Of a stretch of DNA of 64,000 nt, positions 35,873 to 45,002 are shown one piece after another. The notes under the pieces were generated by a model, which was not told where the DNA came from, made no database searches, and was given only the letters and a program-made list of their open reading frames with translations. This DNA is from Pseudoxanthomonas sp. Root630 (lineage in GTDB: Bacteria; Pseudomonadota; Gammaproteobacteria; Xanthomonadales; Xanthomonadaceae): NCBI RefSeq assembly GCF_001427585.1, contig NZ_LMGY01000001.1, forward strand, positions 249,270-313,269, in the 5' to 3' direction. The translations under genes were made by a program, and so were the position numbers. Numbering within the stretch: the stretch's first letter is position 1; each line of letters starts with the position of its first letter.

Positions 35873-37132
35873 ATGGCGATCGAAGCCACCGAACCTTCCA
35901 CTGCGCTCATCCAGAACGACATCGTCCTGTTCGGCCTGATCGCCGCCACGCTGGGCGTGGTGTTCTGGACATCCTCGCGCGAAACAGGCTTCTTCAAGAA
36001 GTTCTACACCTACGTGCCGGCGTTGCTGCTGTGCTACTTCATCCCCGGCATCTTCAACAGCGTCGGCCTGATCGATGGCGCGGCCAGCAAGCTCTACAAC
36101 CCGGTGGCGAGCCGCGTGCTGCTGCCGGCGGCGCTGGTGTTGCTGACACTGACCATCGATCTGAAGGGCGTGCTGAAACTGGGGCCCAAGCTGCTGGTGA
36201 TGTATGCGGCGGCGTCGATCAGCGTGATGATCGGTGCGTTCGTGGCCTTCGGCGTGATGGATGCGGTGCACCCGGAGACCGTGGCCGGTGACACCTGGGG
36301 CGGCATGGCCGCGCTGGCGGGCAGCTGGATCGGCGGCGGCGCGAACATGGTGGCGATGAAGGAGGTCTTCGAAGTCGACGAGACCACGTTCGGCCAGTTC
36401 GTCGTCATCGACGTCGCGGTCGGCTATGTCTGGATGGCCGTGCTGATCTTCCTGGCGAACCGTGCGAAGGCCATCGATGCGCATACGGGCGCGGACACGC
36501 GTGCGATCGAGGAACTCAAGGAACGCCTGGCGTCCTATCAGAAGCAGCACGAGCGGGTCACCACGTTGACGGACCTGATGGTGATCCTGGCGATCGCCTT
36601 CGGTACGGTGGGCCTTGCGCACGCCGTTGCCGGACCGGCGTCGGCCTGGTTTGGCGGCTTCGCATGGGCGAAGCAGGTGAGCCTGCACGAGCCGTTCGTC
36701 TGGGTGGTCGTGCTGTCCACCCTGATCGGCCTGGGCCTGAGCCTGACCCGCGCGCGCGCGTTGGACGGTGCGGGTGCGTCGAAGATCGGCGCGCTGTTCC
36801 TGTACATCCTCATCGCGTGCATCGGCATGCAGATGGACATCGGCTCGCTAGCCGACAAGCCGTGGCTGCTGGCATTGGGCGTGATCTGGATCCTGGTGCA
36901 CATCGTGCTGCTGGCGCTGCTGGGCAAGCTGCTGCGCGTGCCCTTCTTCTATTTCGCGATGGGCTCGCAGAGCAATATCGGTGGTCCGGCTTCGGCGCCG
37001 GTGGTGGCGTCGGTGTTCCATCCCTCGCTCGCGCCGGTGGGCGCATTGTTGGGCGCGTTGGGTTATGCGACGGGTACCGTGGCGGCGTACGCGGTCGGCG
37101 TCGGCCTGCGTGCGATGGCGGGGCAGGGTTGA
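35873..37132 (+). CDS. DUF819 family membrane protein
   Basis: A 419-residue inner-membrane protein with about 10-12 hydrophobic segments. Typical DUF819 stretches include GGMAALAGSWIGGGANMVAMKE near residue 143 and GSQSNIGGPASAPVVASVFHP near 365. A polar loop of about 40 residues (EELKERLASYQKQHERV) sits in the middle. The family (YjcL-like) has no firm function, but its fold resembles secondary transporters. GAAGGAGAACCCCGCCG precedes the ATG. It stands between peptide-use genes and may also be a carrier. Confidence 0.82.
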   Translation: MAIEATEPSTALIQNDIVLFGLIAATLGVVFWTSSRETGFFKKFYTYVPALLLCYFIPGIFNSVGLIDGAASKLYNPVASRVLLPAALVLLTLTIDLKGVLKLGPKLLVMYAAASISVMIGAFVAFGVMDAVHPETVAGDTWGGMAALAGSWIGGGANMVAMKEVFEVDETTFGQFVVIDVAVGYVWMAVLIFLANRAKAIDAHTGADTRAIEELKERLASYQKQHERVTTLTDLMVILAIAFGTVGLAHAVAGPASAWFGGFAWAKQVSLHEPFVWVVVLSTLIGLGLSLTRARALDGAGASKIGALFLYILIACIGMQMDIGSLADKPWLLALGVIWILVHIVLLALLGKLLRVPFFYFAMGSQSNIGGPASAPVVASVFHPSLAPVGALLGALGYATGTVAAYAVGVGLRAMAGQG

Positions 37133-37145
37133 GAACATGATCCTC

Positions 37146-37204
37146 GTGGGAGCGACGTGAGTCGCGATCCTGATGCTTCAGTTCGCGACTCACGTCGCTC
37201 CCAC
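37146..37204. repeat. palindromic intergenic repeat, copy 2
   Basis: Perfect 22-base inverted arms at 37146-37167 and 37183-37204 enclose 15 bases. The arm differs from copy 1 by one base (GACGTGAGTCG instead of GACGTCAGTCG), and the change is matched in the other arm, so the pairing is kept. Confidence 0.9.
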
Positions 37205-37220
37205 AGGAGATCAAACAAGA

Positions 37221-37250
37221 AGGGCGAAGCCACTGGCTTCGCCCTTTTTT
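37221..37250 (+). terminator. Rho-independent terminator, convergent site
   Basis: An 11-base stem AGGGCGAAGCC / GGCTTCGCCCT (37221-37231 with 37235-37245) is followed by TTTTT on the plus strand. On the minus strand the tail is CTTCTTG, so it may also stop cstA-ybdD transcripts. Confidence 0.9.
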
Positions 37251-37269
37251 GTTCGTCTGACGGAATCGA

Positions 37270-37494
37270 TCAGCAACAGCGGAACCCGCTCCTGCCACCG
37301 AACCGCGCTTCCTGCCGTTCGCGGAAGAACGTCTTGTAGTCCATCGGCTCGCGGTCCGGGTGCTTCTCCAGCACGTGCCGGACGTAGTTGTCGTAGTCCG
37401 GAATGCCACAGCACAGGCGCGCGGTCTGCACCAGCCTCCGCCACACGCGCTTGTGCGTGGCGAAGTGCGAGATCGGAACGAGTTCCGTGCCCAT
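37270..37494 (-). CDS. YbdD/YjiX family small protein
   Basis: A 74-residue protein of the YbdD/YjiX (DUF466) family. Conserved parts are CCGIPDYDNYVRHVLEKHPD (28-47) and YKTFFRERQEARFGG, with a terminal Cys-Cys. Members always sit beside a CstA/BtsT carrier and are needed for its transport activity. Here it starts 3 bases after the cstA stop. The family is widely conserved, but its exact biochemical job is not clear. Confidence 0.92.
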   Translation of the reverse strand: MGTELVPISHFATHKRVWRRLVQTARLCCGIPDYDNYVRHVLEKHPDREPMDYKTFFRERQEARFGGRSGFRCC

Positions 37495-37497
37495 GGC

Positions 37498-39585
37498 TTA
37501 CAGCCAGGCCTTCTGCTGTTCGTCGGTCAGCGCGATGTACGGCGACTCGCGATCGGTGCGCACGCTGCTGGCGCGCGCCTTCAGGATCGCCTTGATCGCA
37601 TACAGCAGCACGCTGAACACCACGAACAGGAACAGGACGGTCAGGCCGGTGTTGACGTAGCTGTTGACCACCACCTGGTGCATCTGGCTCATGCTCTTGG
37701 CGGCGCCGAGCAGCTGGCCGTCGGCGACGGCGGCCTGGTACTTCTTCGCCTGGGCGACGAAGCCGACCGCCGGATTGCTGTCGAAGATCTTGATCAGACC
37801 CGCATACGTCGTGCAGATCAGCAGCCAGATCGCCGGGACGACAGTGACCCAGGCGTAGCGGTCGCGCTTCATCTTGAACAGCACCACCGTGCACAGCATC
37901 AGCGCGATGCCGGCCAGCATCTGGTTGGCGATGCCGAACAGCGGCCACAAGGTGTTGATGCCGCCCAGCGGATCGACCACGCCCTGATACAGGAAGTAAC
38001 CCCACAGCGCGACGCAGCCGGCGGTGCCGATGACGTTGGCGCCCCAGGAATCCGTCTTGCGCAGCGGCGGGATGAAGTTGCCCAGCAGGTCCTGCAGCAT
38101 GAAACGACCGGCACGCGTGCCCGCATCCACCGCGGTCAGGATGAAGAGCGCTTCGAACAGGATGGCGAAGTGGTACCAGAACGCCATCATCGCGTCGCCG
38201 CCCGGCAGGGCGTCGTGCAGGATCACCGCGATGCCCACGGCCAGGGTCGGTGCGCCACCGGCGCGCGAGATGATCGTGCTTTCGCCGATGTTGTGCGCGG
38301 TCTGCGTCAGCATTTCCGGCGTCACCACGAAGCCCCAGCTGCTGACCTTCGCAGCCACGTCGACCGCGCTCGTACCGATGGCGGCGGCGGGGCTGTTCAT
38401 GGCGAAGTAGACGCCCGGTTCGATGATCGAGGCCGCGACCAGCGCCATGATGGCGACGAACGATTCCATCAGCATGCCGCCGTAGCCGATGTAGCGGGTG
38501 TGGGTTTCATTGGCCAGCAGCTTGGGCGACGTGCCCGAGCTGATCAGCGCATGGAAGCCCGAGACCGCACCGCAGGCGATGGTGATGAAGAGGAACGGGA
38601 ACAGGCCGCCCTTCCACACCGGGCCGTCGCCGGTGCTGGCGAACTGGGTCAGCGCCGGCATCTTCAGCGAGGTCACTTCCGGGCTGGCGATGACGATGCC
38701 GATGGCCAGCGCGACGATCACGCCGATCTTGAGGAAGGTCGACAGGTAGTCGCGCGGCGCCAGCAGCAGCCACACGGGCAGCACGGCGGCGACGAAGCCG
38801 TAGCCGATCAGCATCCAGGTGATCTGGGTGCCGGTGAAGGTGAACGCCGGGCCCCACGTGGGATGCGCACCGACCTTGCCGCCGAACCAGATGGCCAGCA
38901 ACAGCAGGATGATGCCCACCACCGAGATCTCGCCGATCTTGCCGGGGCGGATGTAGCGCATGTAAATGCCCATGAAGATCGCGATGGGCATCGTGGCGAT
39001 CACCGTGAACATGCCCCACGGGCTCTCGGCCAGCGCCTTCACCACGATCATCGCCAGCACCGCCAGGATGATGATCATGATCAGGAACGCGCCGAACAGC
39101 GCGATGGTGCCGGCCACCTGGCCCATTTCCTCGCGGACCAGGTCGCCCAGCGAGCGGCCGTTGCGGCGGCTGGAGATGAACAGGACCATGAAGTCCTGCA
39201 CCGCGCCCGCGAGCACCACGCCGGCGATCAGCCAGAGCATGCCGGGCAGGTAGCCCATCTGCGCCGCAAGCACCGGGCCCACCAGCGGGCCGGCGCCGGC
39301 AATCGCGGCGAAGTGGTGGCCGAACAGCACGTGCTTGTTGGTGGGCACGTAGTCCAGGCCGTCGTTGTTGATGTGCGCGGGGGTCGCGCGGGTCGGGTCC
39401 AGCCCCATCACGTTCTTCGCGATGTACAGGCTGTAGTAGCGGTACGCCACCAGGTAGATGGACACCGCCGCCACGACGATCCACAGCGCGCTGATCTGCT
39501 CGCCCTGGCGCAATGCCACGACGCCCAGACACCCTGCGCCGAGGAGCGCGAGCGCCGCCCAGCCGATCTTGGAAAAACCATTCAT
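37498..39585 (-). CDS. cstA: carbon starvation protein CstA (peptide/pyruvate carrier)
   Basis: A 695-residue membrane protein with about 16-18 hydrophobic segments. CstA hallmarks include HFAAIAGAGPLVGPVLAAQMGYLPG, SSRRNGRSLGDLVREEMG and SGFHALISSGTSPKLL. CstA-type carriers import peptides or pyruvate in starved cells. The ATG at 39585 is chosen because GGAGGG lies 7 bases upstream; a TTG at 39603 is the alternative. It forms an operon with ybdD. Its place next to POT, OPT and S9 genes favours peptide use. Confidence 0.95.
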   Translation of the reverse strand: MNGFSKIGWAALALLGAGCLGVVALRQGEQISALWIVVAAVSIYLVAYRYYSLYIAKNVMGLDPTRATPAHINNDGLDYVPTNKHVLFGHHFAAIAGAGPLVGPVLAAQMGYLPGMLWLIAGVVLAGAVQDFMVLFISSRRNGRSLGDLVREEMGQVAGTIALFGAFLIMIIILAVLAMIVVKALAESPWGMFTVIATMPIAIFMGIYMRYIRPGKIGEISVVGIILLLLAIWFGGKVGAHPTWGPAFTFTGTQITWMLIGYGFVAAVLPVWLLLAPRDYLSTFLKIGVIVALAIGIVIASPEVTSLKMPALTQFASTGDGPVWKGGLFPFLFITIACGAVSGFHALISSGTSPKLLANETHTRYIGYGGMLMESFVAIMALVAASIIEPGVYFAMNSPAAAIGTSAVDVAAKVSSWGFVVTPEMLTQTAHNIGESTIISRAGGAPTLAVGIAVILHDALPGGDAMMAFWYHFAILFEALFILTAVDAGTRAGRFMLQDLLGNFIPPLRKTDSWGANVIGTAGCVALWGYFLYQGVVDPLGGINTLWPLFGIANQMLAGIALMLCTVVLFKMKRDRYAWVTVVPAIWLLICTTYAGLIKIFDSNPAVGFVAQAKKYQAAVADGQLLGAAKSMSQMHQVVVNSYVNTGLTVLFLFVVFSVLLYAIKAILKARASSVRTDRESPYIALTDEQQKAWL

Positions 39586-39697
39586 TCGGGAACCCTCCGA
39601 CAAGTCCGGACAAGGGTCACCCCATGCGGGAGGCCGGTCAATCCGTAATGACCGATTCAGCCTTCGACTTTGGTCGCAATCCGATGGCGTAGGGCGC

Positions 39698-40711
39698 TCA
39701 GAGCCAGCGCGAACGCTTGAACAGCCGGTACAGGCCGAAGCAGGCGAGCGCGACGCCCGCGATCAGGACGGGGTAGGCGAAGCGACCACCGAGTTCCGGC
39801 ATGTGCTCGAAGTTCATGCCGTACCAGCTGGTGATCAGGGTCGGCGCGGCGAGCAGCGCGGCCCAGGCGCCCAGGCGCTTGACGATCTCGCCCTGCGCCA
39901 GCGTCACCAGCGAGAGGTTCACGCTGAGCGCGGTCGTCAGCATTTCACGCAAGGTGTCGGTGTATTCGTTGACGCGCAGCACGTGGTCCTGCACGTCGCG
40001 GAAGTACAGCCGCACTTCCTCTGGGATCAGCGCGCTCTGCGAGCGGGTCAGCTGGGCGAGCACATCCTGCAGCGGCGCCACGGCCAGCCGCATCTGGGTC
40101 AGTTCGCGCTTCAGTTCGTACAGCTTCACCACCGTCACCCGGCGATAGGTGTCGGCGAAGATGTCCTTCTCCAGCGTATCCAGCGTCTGTTTGAACTGGT
40201 CGATGATCGGCCGGTAGTTGTCGACGATGTAGTCGAGTACCGCGTACAGCCCATACGACGGGCCGAGCGCCAGCAGGTCCGGTTCGCGCTGCACGCGTTC
40301 GCGCACCGGCGCGTACGACAGCGACGCACCGTGGCGCACGGTCACCAGGTAACGCGGGCCGAGGAAGGCGTGGGTCTCGCCGAACTTGATGCGGTCGTCC
40401 ACCACCTGCGCCGTATGCACGGCCACGAACAGCGAGTTGCCGTAAGCCTCCAGCTTCGGGCGCTGGTGGGCATTCTGCGCGTCCTCGACGGCGAGGTCGT
40501 GCAGGCAGAACTCTTCCTGCAGTTTCTCCAGGATCGCATCGGCCGGCTCGTACAGGCCCACCCAGATGAAGCTGCCGTCATCGACCGCGAGGACGTCGCT
40601 GATTTCGTCCAGACCGATGTCGCGCCGTTTGCCACCCTGGTCGTAGACCACGCAGTTGACGACGCATTGGGGCAGGACGGGTTTTTCGGTGGGGCTGGCG
40701 ACGTCATTCAT
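39698..40711 (-). CDS. corA: CorA-type magnesium transporter
   Basis: A 337-residue CorA. A large cytoplasmic domain of mixed alpha/beta type leads into a long helix. Two C-terminal membrane segments follow, the first ending in the filter YGMNFEHMPE. The GMN triplet, which selects hydrated Mg2+, is complete. The C-terminus is basic (RLFKRSRWL). The ATG at 40711 gives the usual family N-terminus; 12 more codons are open upstream. It forms a pentamer in the inner membrane. No operon partner is obvious. Confidence 0.93.
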   Translation of the reverse strand: MNDVASPTEKPVLPQCVVNCVVYDQGGKRRDIGLDEISDVLAVDDGSFIWVGLYEPADAILEKLQEEFCLHDLAVEDAQNAHQRPKLEAYGNSLFVAVHTAQVVDDRIKFGETHAFLGPRYLVTVRHGASLSYAPVRERVQREPDLLALGPSYGLYAVLDYIVDNYRPIIDQFKQTLDTLEKDIFADTYRRVTVVKLYELKRELTQMRLAVAPLQDVLAQLTRSQSALIPEEVRLYFRDVQDHVLRVNEYTDTLREMLTTALSVNLSLVTLAQGEIVKRLGAWAALLAAPTLITSWYGMNFEHMPELGGRFAYPVLIAGVALACFGLYRLFKRSRWL

Positions 40712-40762
40712 GGCGTGAATCGTGCGCCACGGAGCCGTATCCGACAAGCCCGGTCCGCTGTT

Positions 40763-40836
40763 GTGGGAGCGACGTCAGTCGCGATGGCAGGTCCAGCGCA
40801 TCGCTGATCCCGGTTCGCGACTTACGTCGCTCCCAC
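40763..40836. repeat. palindromic intergenic repeat, copy 3
   Basis: Inverted arms at 40763-40784 and 40815-40836 match copies 1 and 2 with a single mismatch between arms (CTGACG against CTTACG). It fills the gap between the GH97 stop and the corA start, so unlike the other copies it lies between codirectional genes. Confidence 0.88.
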
Positions 40837-40849
40837 CACCAGGTTCACC

Positions 40850-42871
40850 TCACTGGGCCACGAACCGGATCGCCTGGCCGCCACCCGGCGCCAGTTTCAG
40901 CGTCATCGTGTCGCCGCGCGTTACGCTGCGCTCCTCGATCACGATGTCCTGCGGCGCGGTCTTCCAGTCCGCCTTGTCGCCGTCGCGGTAGATCTGCGCG
41001 GTGTAGCGGCGACCCTCGTCGAGGAAGGTCAGCGGCACGCTCAGGGTGCGGCCGTCTTCGTCGGTCAGTGCGCCGAGGTACCAGTTGGGGCCGCCGCGCT
41101 CCTTGCGCGCGATGGTCACGTAGTCGCCGACCTCACCGTTCAACACGCGCGTGTCGTCCCAGTCTACCGGCACGTCCTTGATGAACTGGAACGGCGCCGG
41201 GTTCTTCTCGTAGTTCTCCAGCAGGTCGGCGGCCATCTGCAGCGGGCTGTAGATGACGACATACAGCGAAAGCTGCTTGGCCCAGGTGGTGGCGATGCCG
41301 TCGGTGGAGCGCGTCTTCATGCCGAAGATGCCGGGCGTGTAGTCCATCGGCCCGGCGAGCAGGCGGGTGAACACGAGGTTGGCTTCGTGTTCCGGCGGAT
41401 TGCCGGGTTGGCCCCAGGCGCTGAATTCCATGCCGCGTGCGCCTTCACGGGTGACCCAGTTCGGATACGTGCGGCGCAGGCCGCTGTCCTTGATCGGCTC
41501 GTGCGGATTGACGGCGATATGGCGCTTCGCCGCCTCGGTCACCACCTTCATGTGGTGGCGCGCCATGTCCTGGCCTTCGTGCCACGCGTAGTGGCGCTTG
41601 CCGTCGGTGCCGGTGACCTTGGCCTGGCTGGCATCGGCCACATAGCCGGTCTTCACCGCAGGCACGCCGACGCGCTGGTACAGGTCGAACGCGGCATCGA
41701 GTTGCGACTCGTAGTGCGCGGCGTTGCCCGAGGTCTCGTGGTGGCCGATCAGCACCACGTTCTTCGAACGGGCGTAGCGGCTGAGCGCTTCGAGGTCGAA
41801 GTCGGGATACGACTTCGTGAAGCTGAAGTCCTCGCCGTTGCCGAACCAGTCGCCGTCCCAGCCGACGTTCCAGCCTTCCACGAGCACCCCGCCGAAGCCG
41901 TTCTTCGCGGCGAAATCGATGTGCTTGCGGACGTTCTCGTTGGTGGCGCCGTGCTTGGGGCCGGAGGCCCAGCTCTTCAGCTCCAGGTGCATTTCCCACC
42001 ACACGCCGACGTACTTCATCGGTTTCACCCACGACACGTCGCCAAGGGCATTGGGTTCGTTGAGGTTGAGCGTCAGGCCGGACATCGCCAGCCCGGCGGC
42101 ATCGTCGCTCAGCAGCAGCGTGCGCCACGGCGTGTCGAATGGTGCCGCACGCACCACCTTGCCCTCGCCGATGCCGGGGGTCAGGTCCGCTTTCAGTTTG
42201 CGGTCCTCGACGCGGGTCAGGTTCATGCCGCTGTAGTCGACCAGCGCGGCTTCGTGGATCGACAGATGGGTGCCGTCCGCGAACTTGAAGGTGATCGGCG
42301 TCTGCGCGTCGCCGACCTGCTGCACCGGCGTGCGGTGGTACAGGTATTCCTCGCGGTTCCATTCGCCGGCGGGGATCCACCACGCGGTCGCATCACGGGC
42401 CAGCGAGAACTCCGTCAGTTCCTCGCTGATCTTCACCTGTTCGAGGCCGGGCTGCTTCGGGAAGCGATAGCGGAAGCCGACGCCGTCGTCGAACACGCGG
42501 AACACCACGTCGAAGCTGCGGAAGGGCTTGGCCTTCTCCTTCAGCGTGACCGTCAGTTCGTTGTAGTGGTTGCGGATGAAGCGGCGCTCGCCCCAGGGCT
42601 GTTCCCACGTCTCGTCGAACGCACGCGTGCGCGGCTGCACGATCTCGATGTTGCGTTCGAACTTCGGCGCGTCCAGCAGCAGGAAGCCGAGCCGCGACGA
42701 GGCGATGACCGGCTGGCCCTTGCGCGAGACGGCATACGCAGGCCGGCCGTCGTTGTCGGTGGACAGCTCCACCACGATGGAGCCGTCGGGCGAGGCGACG
42801 CGCGGTCCCGGTGCCGCGTGCGCGGCAGCGCTGGACAGCAGGACGAAGAGCGGAAGAAGGAAACGGGACAT
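40850..42871 (-). CDS. glycoside hydrolase family 97 alpha-glucosidase (SusB-like)
   Basis: A 673-residue exported GH97 enzyme with a signal peptide ending AAAHA. The N-terminal beta-sandwich spans about 25-280, then a TIM-barrel (GVWWEMHLELKSW, GGVLVEGWNVGWDG) and a C-terminal beta domain from about 590. HEPIKDSGLRRTYPNW and MEFSAWG are strongly conserved GH97 sites; the Glu residues act with Ca2+. It cleaves glucose from alpha-glucan oligosaccharides in the periplasm. GAGGG precedes the ATG at 42871. It stands alone with no Sus transport genes nearby. Confidence 0.93.
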   Translation of the reverse strand: MSRFLLPLFVLLSSAAAHAAPGPRVASPDGSIVVELSTDNDGRPAYAVSRKGQPVIASSRLGFLLLDAPKFERNIEIVQPRTRAFDETWEQPWGERRFIRNHYNELTVTLKEKAKPFRSFDVVFRVFDDGVGFRYRFPKQPGLEQVKISEELTEFSLARDATAWWIPAGEWNREEYLYHRTPVQQVGDAQTPITFKFADGTHLSIHEAALVDYSGMNLTRVEDRKLKADLTPGIGEGKVVRAAPFDTPWRTLLLSDDAAGLAMSGLTLNLNEPNALGDVSWVKPMKYVGVWWEMHLELKSWASGPKHGATNENVRKHIDFAAKNGFGGVLVEGWNVGWDGDWFGNGEDFSFTKSYPDFDLEALSRYARSKNVVLIGHHETSGNAAHYESQLDAAFDLYQRVGVPAVKTGYVADASQAKVTGTDGKRHYAWHEGQDMARHHMKVVTEAAKRHIAVNPHEPIKDSGLRRTYPNWVTREGARGMEFSAWGQPGNPPEHEANLVFTRLLAGPMDYTPGIFGMKTRSTDGIATTWAKQLSLYVVIYSPLQMAADLLENYEKNPAPFQFIKDVPVDWDDTRVLNGEVGDYVTIARKERGGPNWYLGALTDEDGRTLSVPLTFLDEGRRYTAQIYRDGDKADWKTAPQDIVIEERSVTRGDTMTLKLAPGGGQAIRFVAQ

Positions 42872-42916
42872 GCGACCCTCGCGATAAGCAGAGGGCCGCA
42901 TCGTGCGTGGCGGGAC

Positions 42917-44095
42917 TCAGTGCGACAAGCGTCGGGGCATGAATACGTATGCAAGCGCCAGATGCACCGGCAGCAACAACGCGATCCACGACTGGTTGTA
43001 TTGCAGCCGCAGCGGCAGCCAGTGCAGGAACCACGCGACCAGCGCGCCCACCGCGACGACGACCGTGAGCCAGCCGAACCACGCAGGTGGGATGCGGCGG
43101 CGCAGCACGGCAATTGCGCCGGGTATCAGCAACACGCACAGCGGGTTCAACAGCAGCAGGTTGCGATTGGCCCACGCGGCCCAGTGCTCGGTGAAGCCCC
43201 ACAGATAAACCAGCAGCGCGCCCGCCACGAAGCACGCCAGCCACAACGGCAGCGCGAGCGCCGCGATCACGCGCGCGTTCCGACGGCCCACGAAGGCGAT
43301 CAACAGCGCGACCGCGACACCGGCCGCGAGCCACGGCCACCAACGGCGCGGCGTCTCGGCGGGTTCTGCCGCGATGCGGTGCGGCAGCAATTGCATCTCG
43401 GACTGCACCAGCGGACGTCCCGCCGCGTTCTTCGCCTCGCGCAGGCTGTCGGCCAGGCGCATCGGCACGTAGGCTTCTTCCCAGCGCGACATCGGCTTGT
43501 CCGCCGACGGCCCCAGGCCTACGTCGAAGCCCAGCCACATCCACGTCGCCGGCGAGGCCAGGCGCACCGCTTCGCTGCGGAAGGTGTTGCCGCGCGAGCG
43601 GCCGGCCAGCTGCGATTTCAGCCCACCGCCGAGCGCCGCGTCCAACGCGTCGCGCACCTGCGTGGAGCAGTTGGAAGTGAAGTAGTCGTAGCGGTAGCGC
43701 GCGTTCTCGGGGCGCGCGCGCTCGGCCAGCGCATCGGCCAGTGCCTGCGCCTGCCCGGGCGTGATGTCCAGCCATTGCAGCGACACGCCGCGCCCGCTCT
43801 CGCGGTACTGCGCCAGGTCCTGCTCGAACGGCAGCGCGACCAGGTAATACATCATGTGGCCGCGGGCGAAATTGCCGACGAAGTCGGCTTCCGAGGGGTC
43901 GAAGAAACCGAAGTTGTACGAGATCGCGTCGCCGTTGGCGGGGTCGACCACGACGATGGCGTTGTGGCCGAAGCGCTCGAAGAAGACCTCGCCCGGCTGC
44001 ATGGTCGCCACGCCGATGCGCGGCGCCGCCCAGGCGGTCGCCGCCAGCAGCCAGAACACGCCCAGCAGCGCCAGGCGCGTGGCCAGGCTACGCAT
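42917..44095 (-). CDS. DUF4105 (Lnb-like N-terminal domain) membrane protein
   Basis: A 392-residue protein with a signal peptide ending AWAA. The periplasmic domain (residues 25-240) has FFERFGHNAIVV with H44 and YFTSNCSTQVRD with C143, which form the probable Cys-His pair of this peptidase-like family (related to the Lnb N-terminal region). Five or so membrane segments follow from residue 252 to the end. The reaction is unknown. It overlaps the corC stop by 8 bases and is in the same operon. Confidence 0.85.
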   Translation of the reverse strand: MRSLATRLALLGVFWLLAATAWAAPRIGVATMQPGEVFFERFGHNAIVVVDPANGDAISYNFGFFDPSEADFVGNFARGHMMYYLVALPFEQDLAQYRESGRGVSLQWLDITPGQAQALADALAERARPENARYRYDYFTSNCSTQVRDALDAALGGGLKSQLAGRSRGNTFRSEAVRLASPATWMWLGFDVGLGPSADKPMSRWEEAYVPMRLADSLREAKNAAGRPLVQSEMQLLPHRIAAEPAETPRRWWPWLAAGVAVALLIAFVGRRNARVIAALALPLWLACFVAGALLVYLWGFTEHWAAWANRNLLLLNPLCVLLIPGAIAVLRRRIPPAWFGWLTVVVAVGALVAWFLHWLPLRLQYNQSWIALLLPVHLALAYVFMPRRLSH

Positions 44096-44963
44096 CCGCT
44101 AGCACTCCGACGTGGAACGCGTGCACGCGTCGCGCGTCCGCGCGCGCCACCCGGAACATGAAGCGGCCCAGCGTCAGCTCCTCGCCGGTTTCCGGCAGGT
44201 GGCCGATCGCGGCCGTCACCAGCCCGCCGACGGTGTCGTACTCGTCGTCGGGGAAGTCGGCACCGAAGCGCTCGTTGAAATCGGCGATCGGCGTGAGCGC
44301 GTCCACCACGAACTGGCCATCGGCCTGCGCGGCGATCAGTGCGGCACCGTCCTCGGCTTCGTCGTGCTCGTCGTCGATCTCGCCGACGATCTGTTCCAGC
44401 ACGTCCTCGATCGTCACCAGGCCGGCAACGCCGCCGTACTCGTCCACCACGATCGCCATGTGGTTGCGCGACAGGCGGAATTCCTTCAGCAGCAGGTTGA
44501 GCTTCTTCGACTCCGGGATCAGTACCGCGGGCCGCAGCAGTTCGCGCACGCTGCCGGGGCCGTTGTCGGCGACCACGCCGCGCAGCAGGTCCTTCGCCAG
44601 CAGGATGCCGAGGATCTCGTCCTTGTTCTCGCCGTGCACCGGGAAGCGGGAGTGGCCGGATTCGACCACCTGCTTCATCAGGTCGAGGAAGCGCGCCTCG
44701 ACGGGCAGCGACACCATCTGGGAGCGCGACACCATGACGTCGCCCACGGTGAGGTCGGCCACGTCGATGGCGCCTTCCATCATCTTCAGGGTGTCGCCGC
44801 CGATCAGGCCGTCGGACTGCGCGTCGCGCAGGAGGGCCACCAGGTCTTCGCGTGTGCTGGGTTCGCCGGAGAACGCCGAACTGAGGCGGTCCAGCCAAGT
44901 GCGCCGTTTCTCCGAGGGTTTGTCGGAGCCATCCGGCGCGTGGGTACTGTCGTCTTCTGACAT
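44088..44963 (-). CDS. corC: CorC/HlyC family CBS-domain protein
   Basis: A 291-residue cytoplasmic protein. Two CBS domains span about 65-195 (VMVSRSQMVSLPVE, MAIVVDEYGGVAGLVTIEDVLEQIVGEI). The C-terminal CorC_HlyC domain spans about 205-290 (DALTPIADFNERFGADFPD). Members without a membrane domain regulate magnesium/cobalt efflux. It belongs to the phoH-ybeY-corC group common in proteobacteria. The next gene, DUF4105, overlaps its stop. Confidence 0.92.
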   Translation of the reverse strand: MSEDDSTHAPDGSDKPSEKRRTWLDRLSSAFSGEPSTREDLVALLRDAQSDGLIGGDTLKMMEGAIDVADLTVGDVMVSRSQMVSLPVEARFLDLMKQVVESGHSRFPVHGENKDEILGILLAKDLLRGVVADNGPGSVRELLRPAVLIPESKKLNLLLKEFRLSRNHMAIVVDEYGGVAGLVTIEDVLEQIVGEIDDEHDEAEDGAALIAAQADGQFVVDALTPIADFNERFGADFPDDEYDTVGGLVTAAIGHLPETGEELTLGRFMFRVARADARRVHAFHVGVLADA

Positions 44964-45002
44964 CTCGTGGGGGTGTGCGCCCGGTCGGGCGTGGGGGCCA
45001 GT

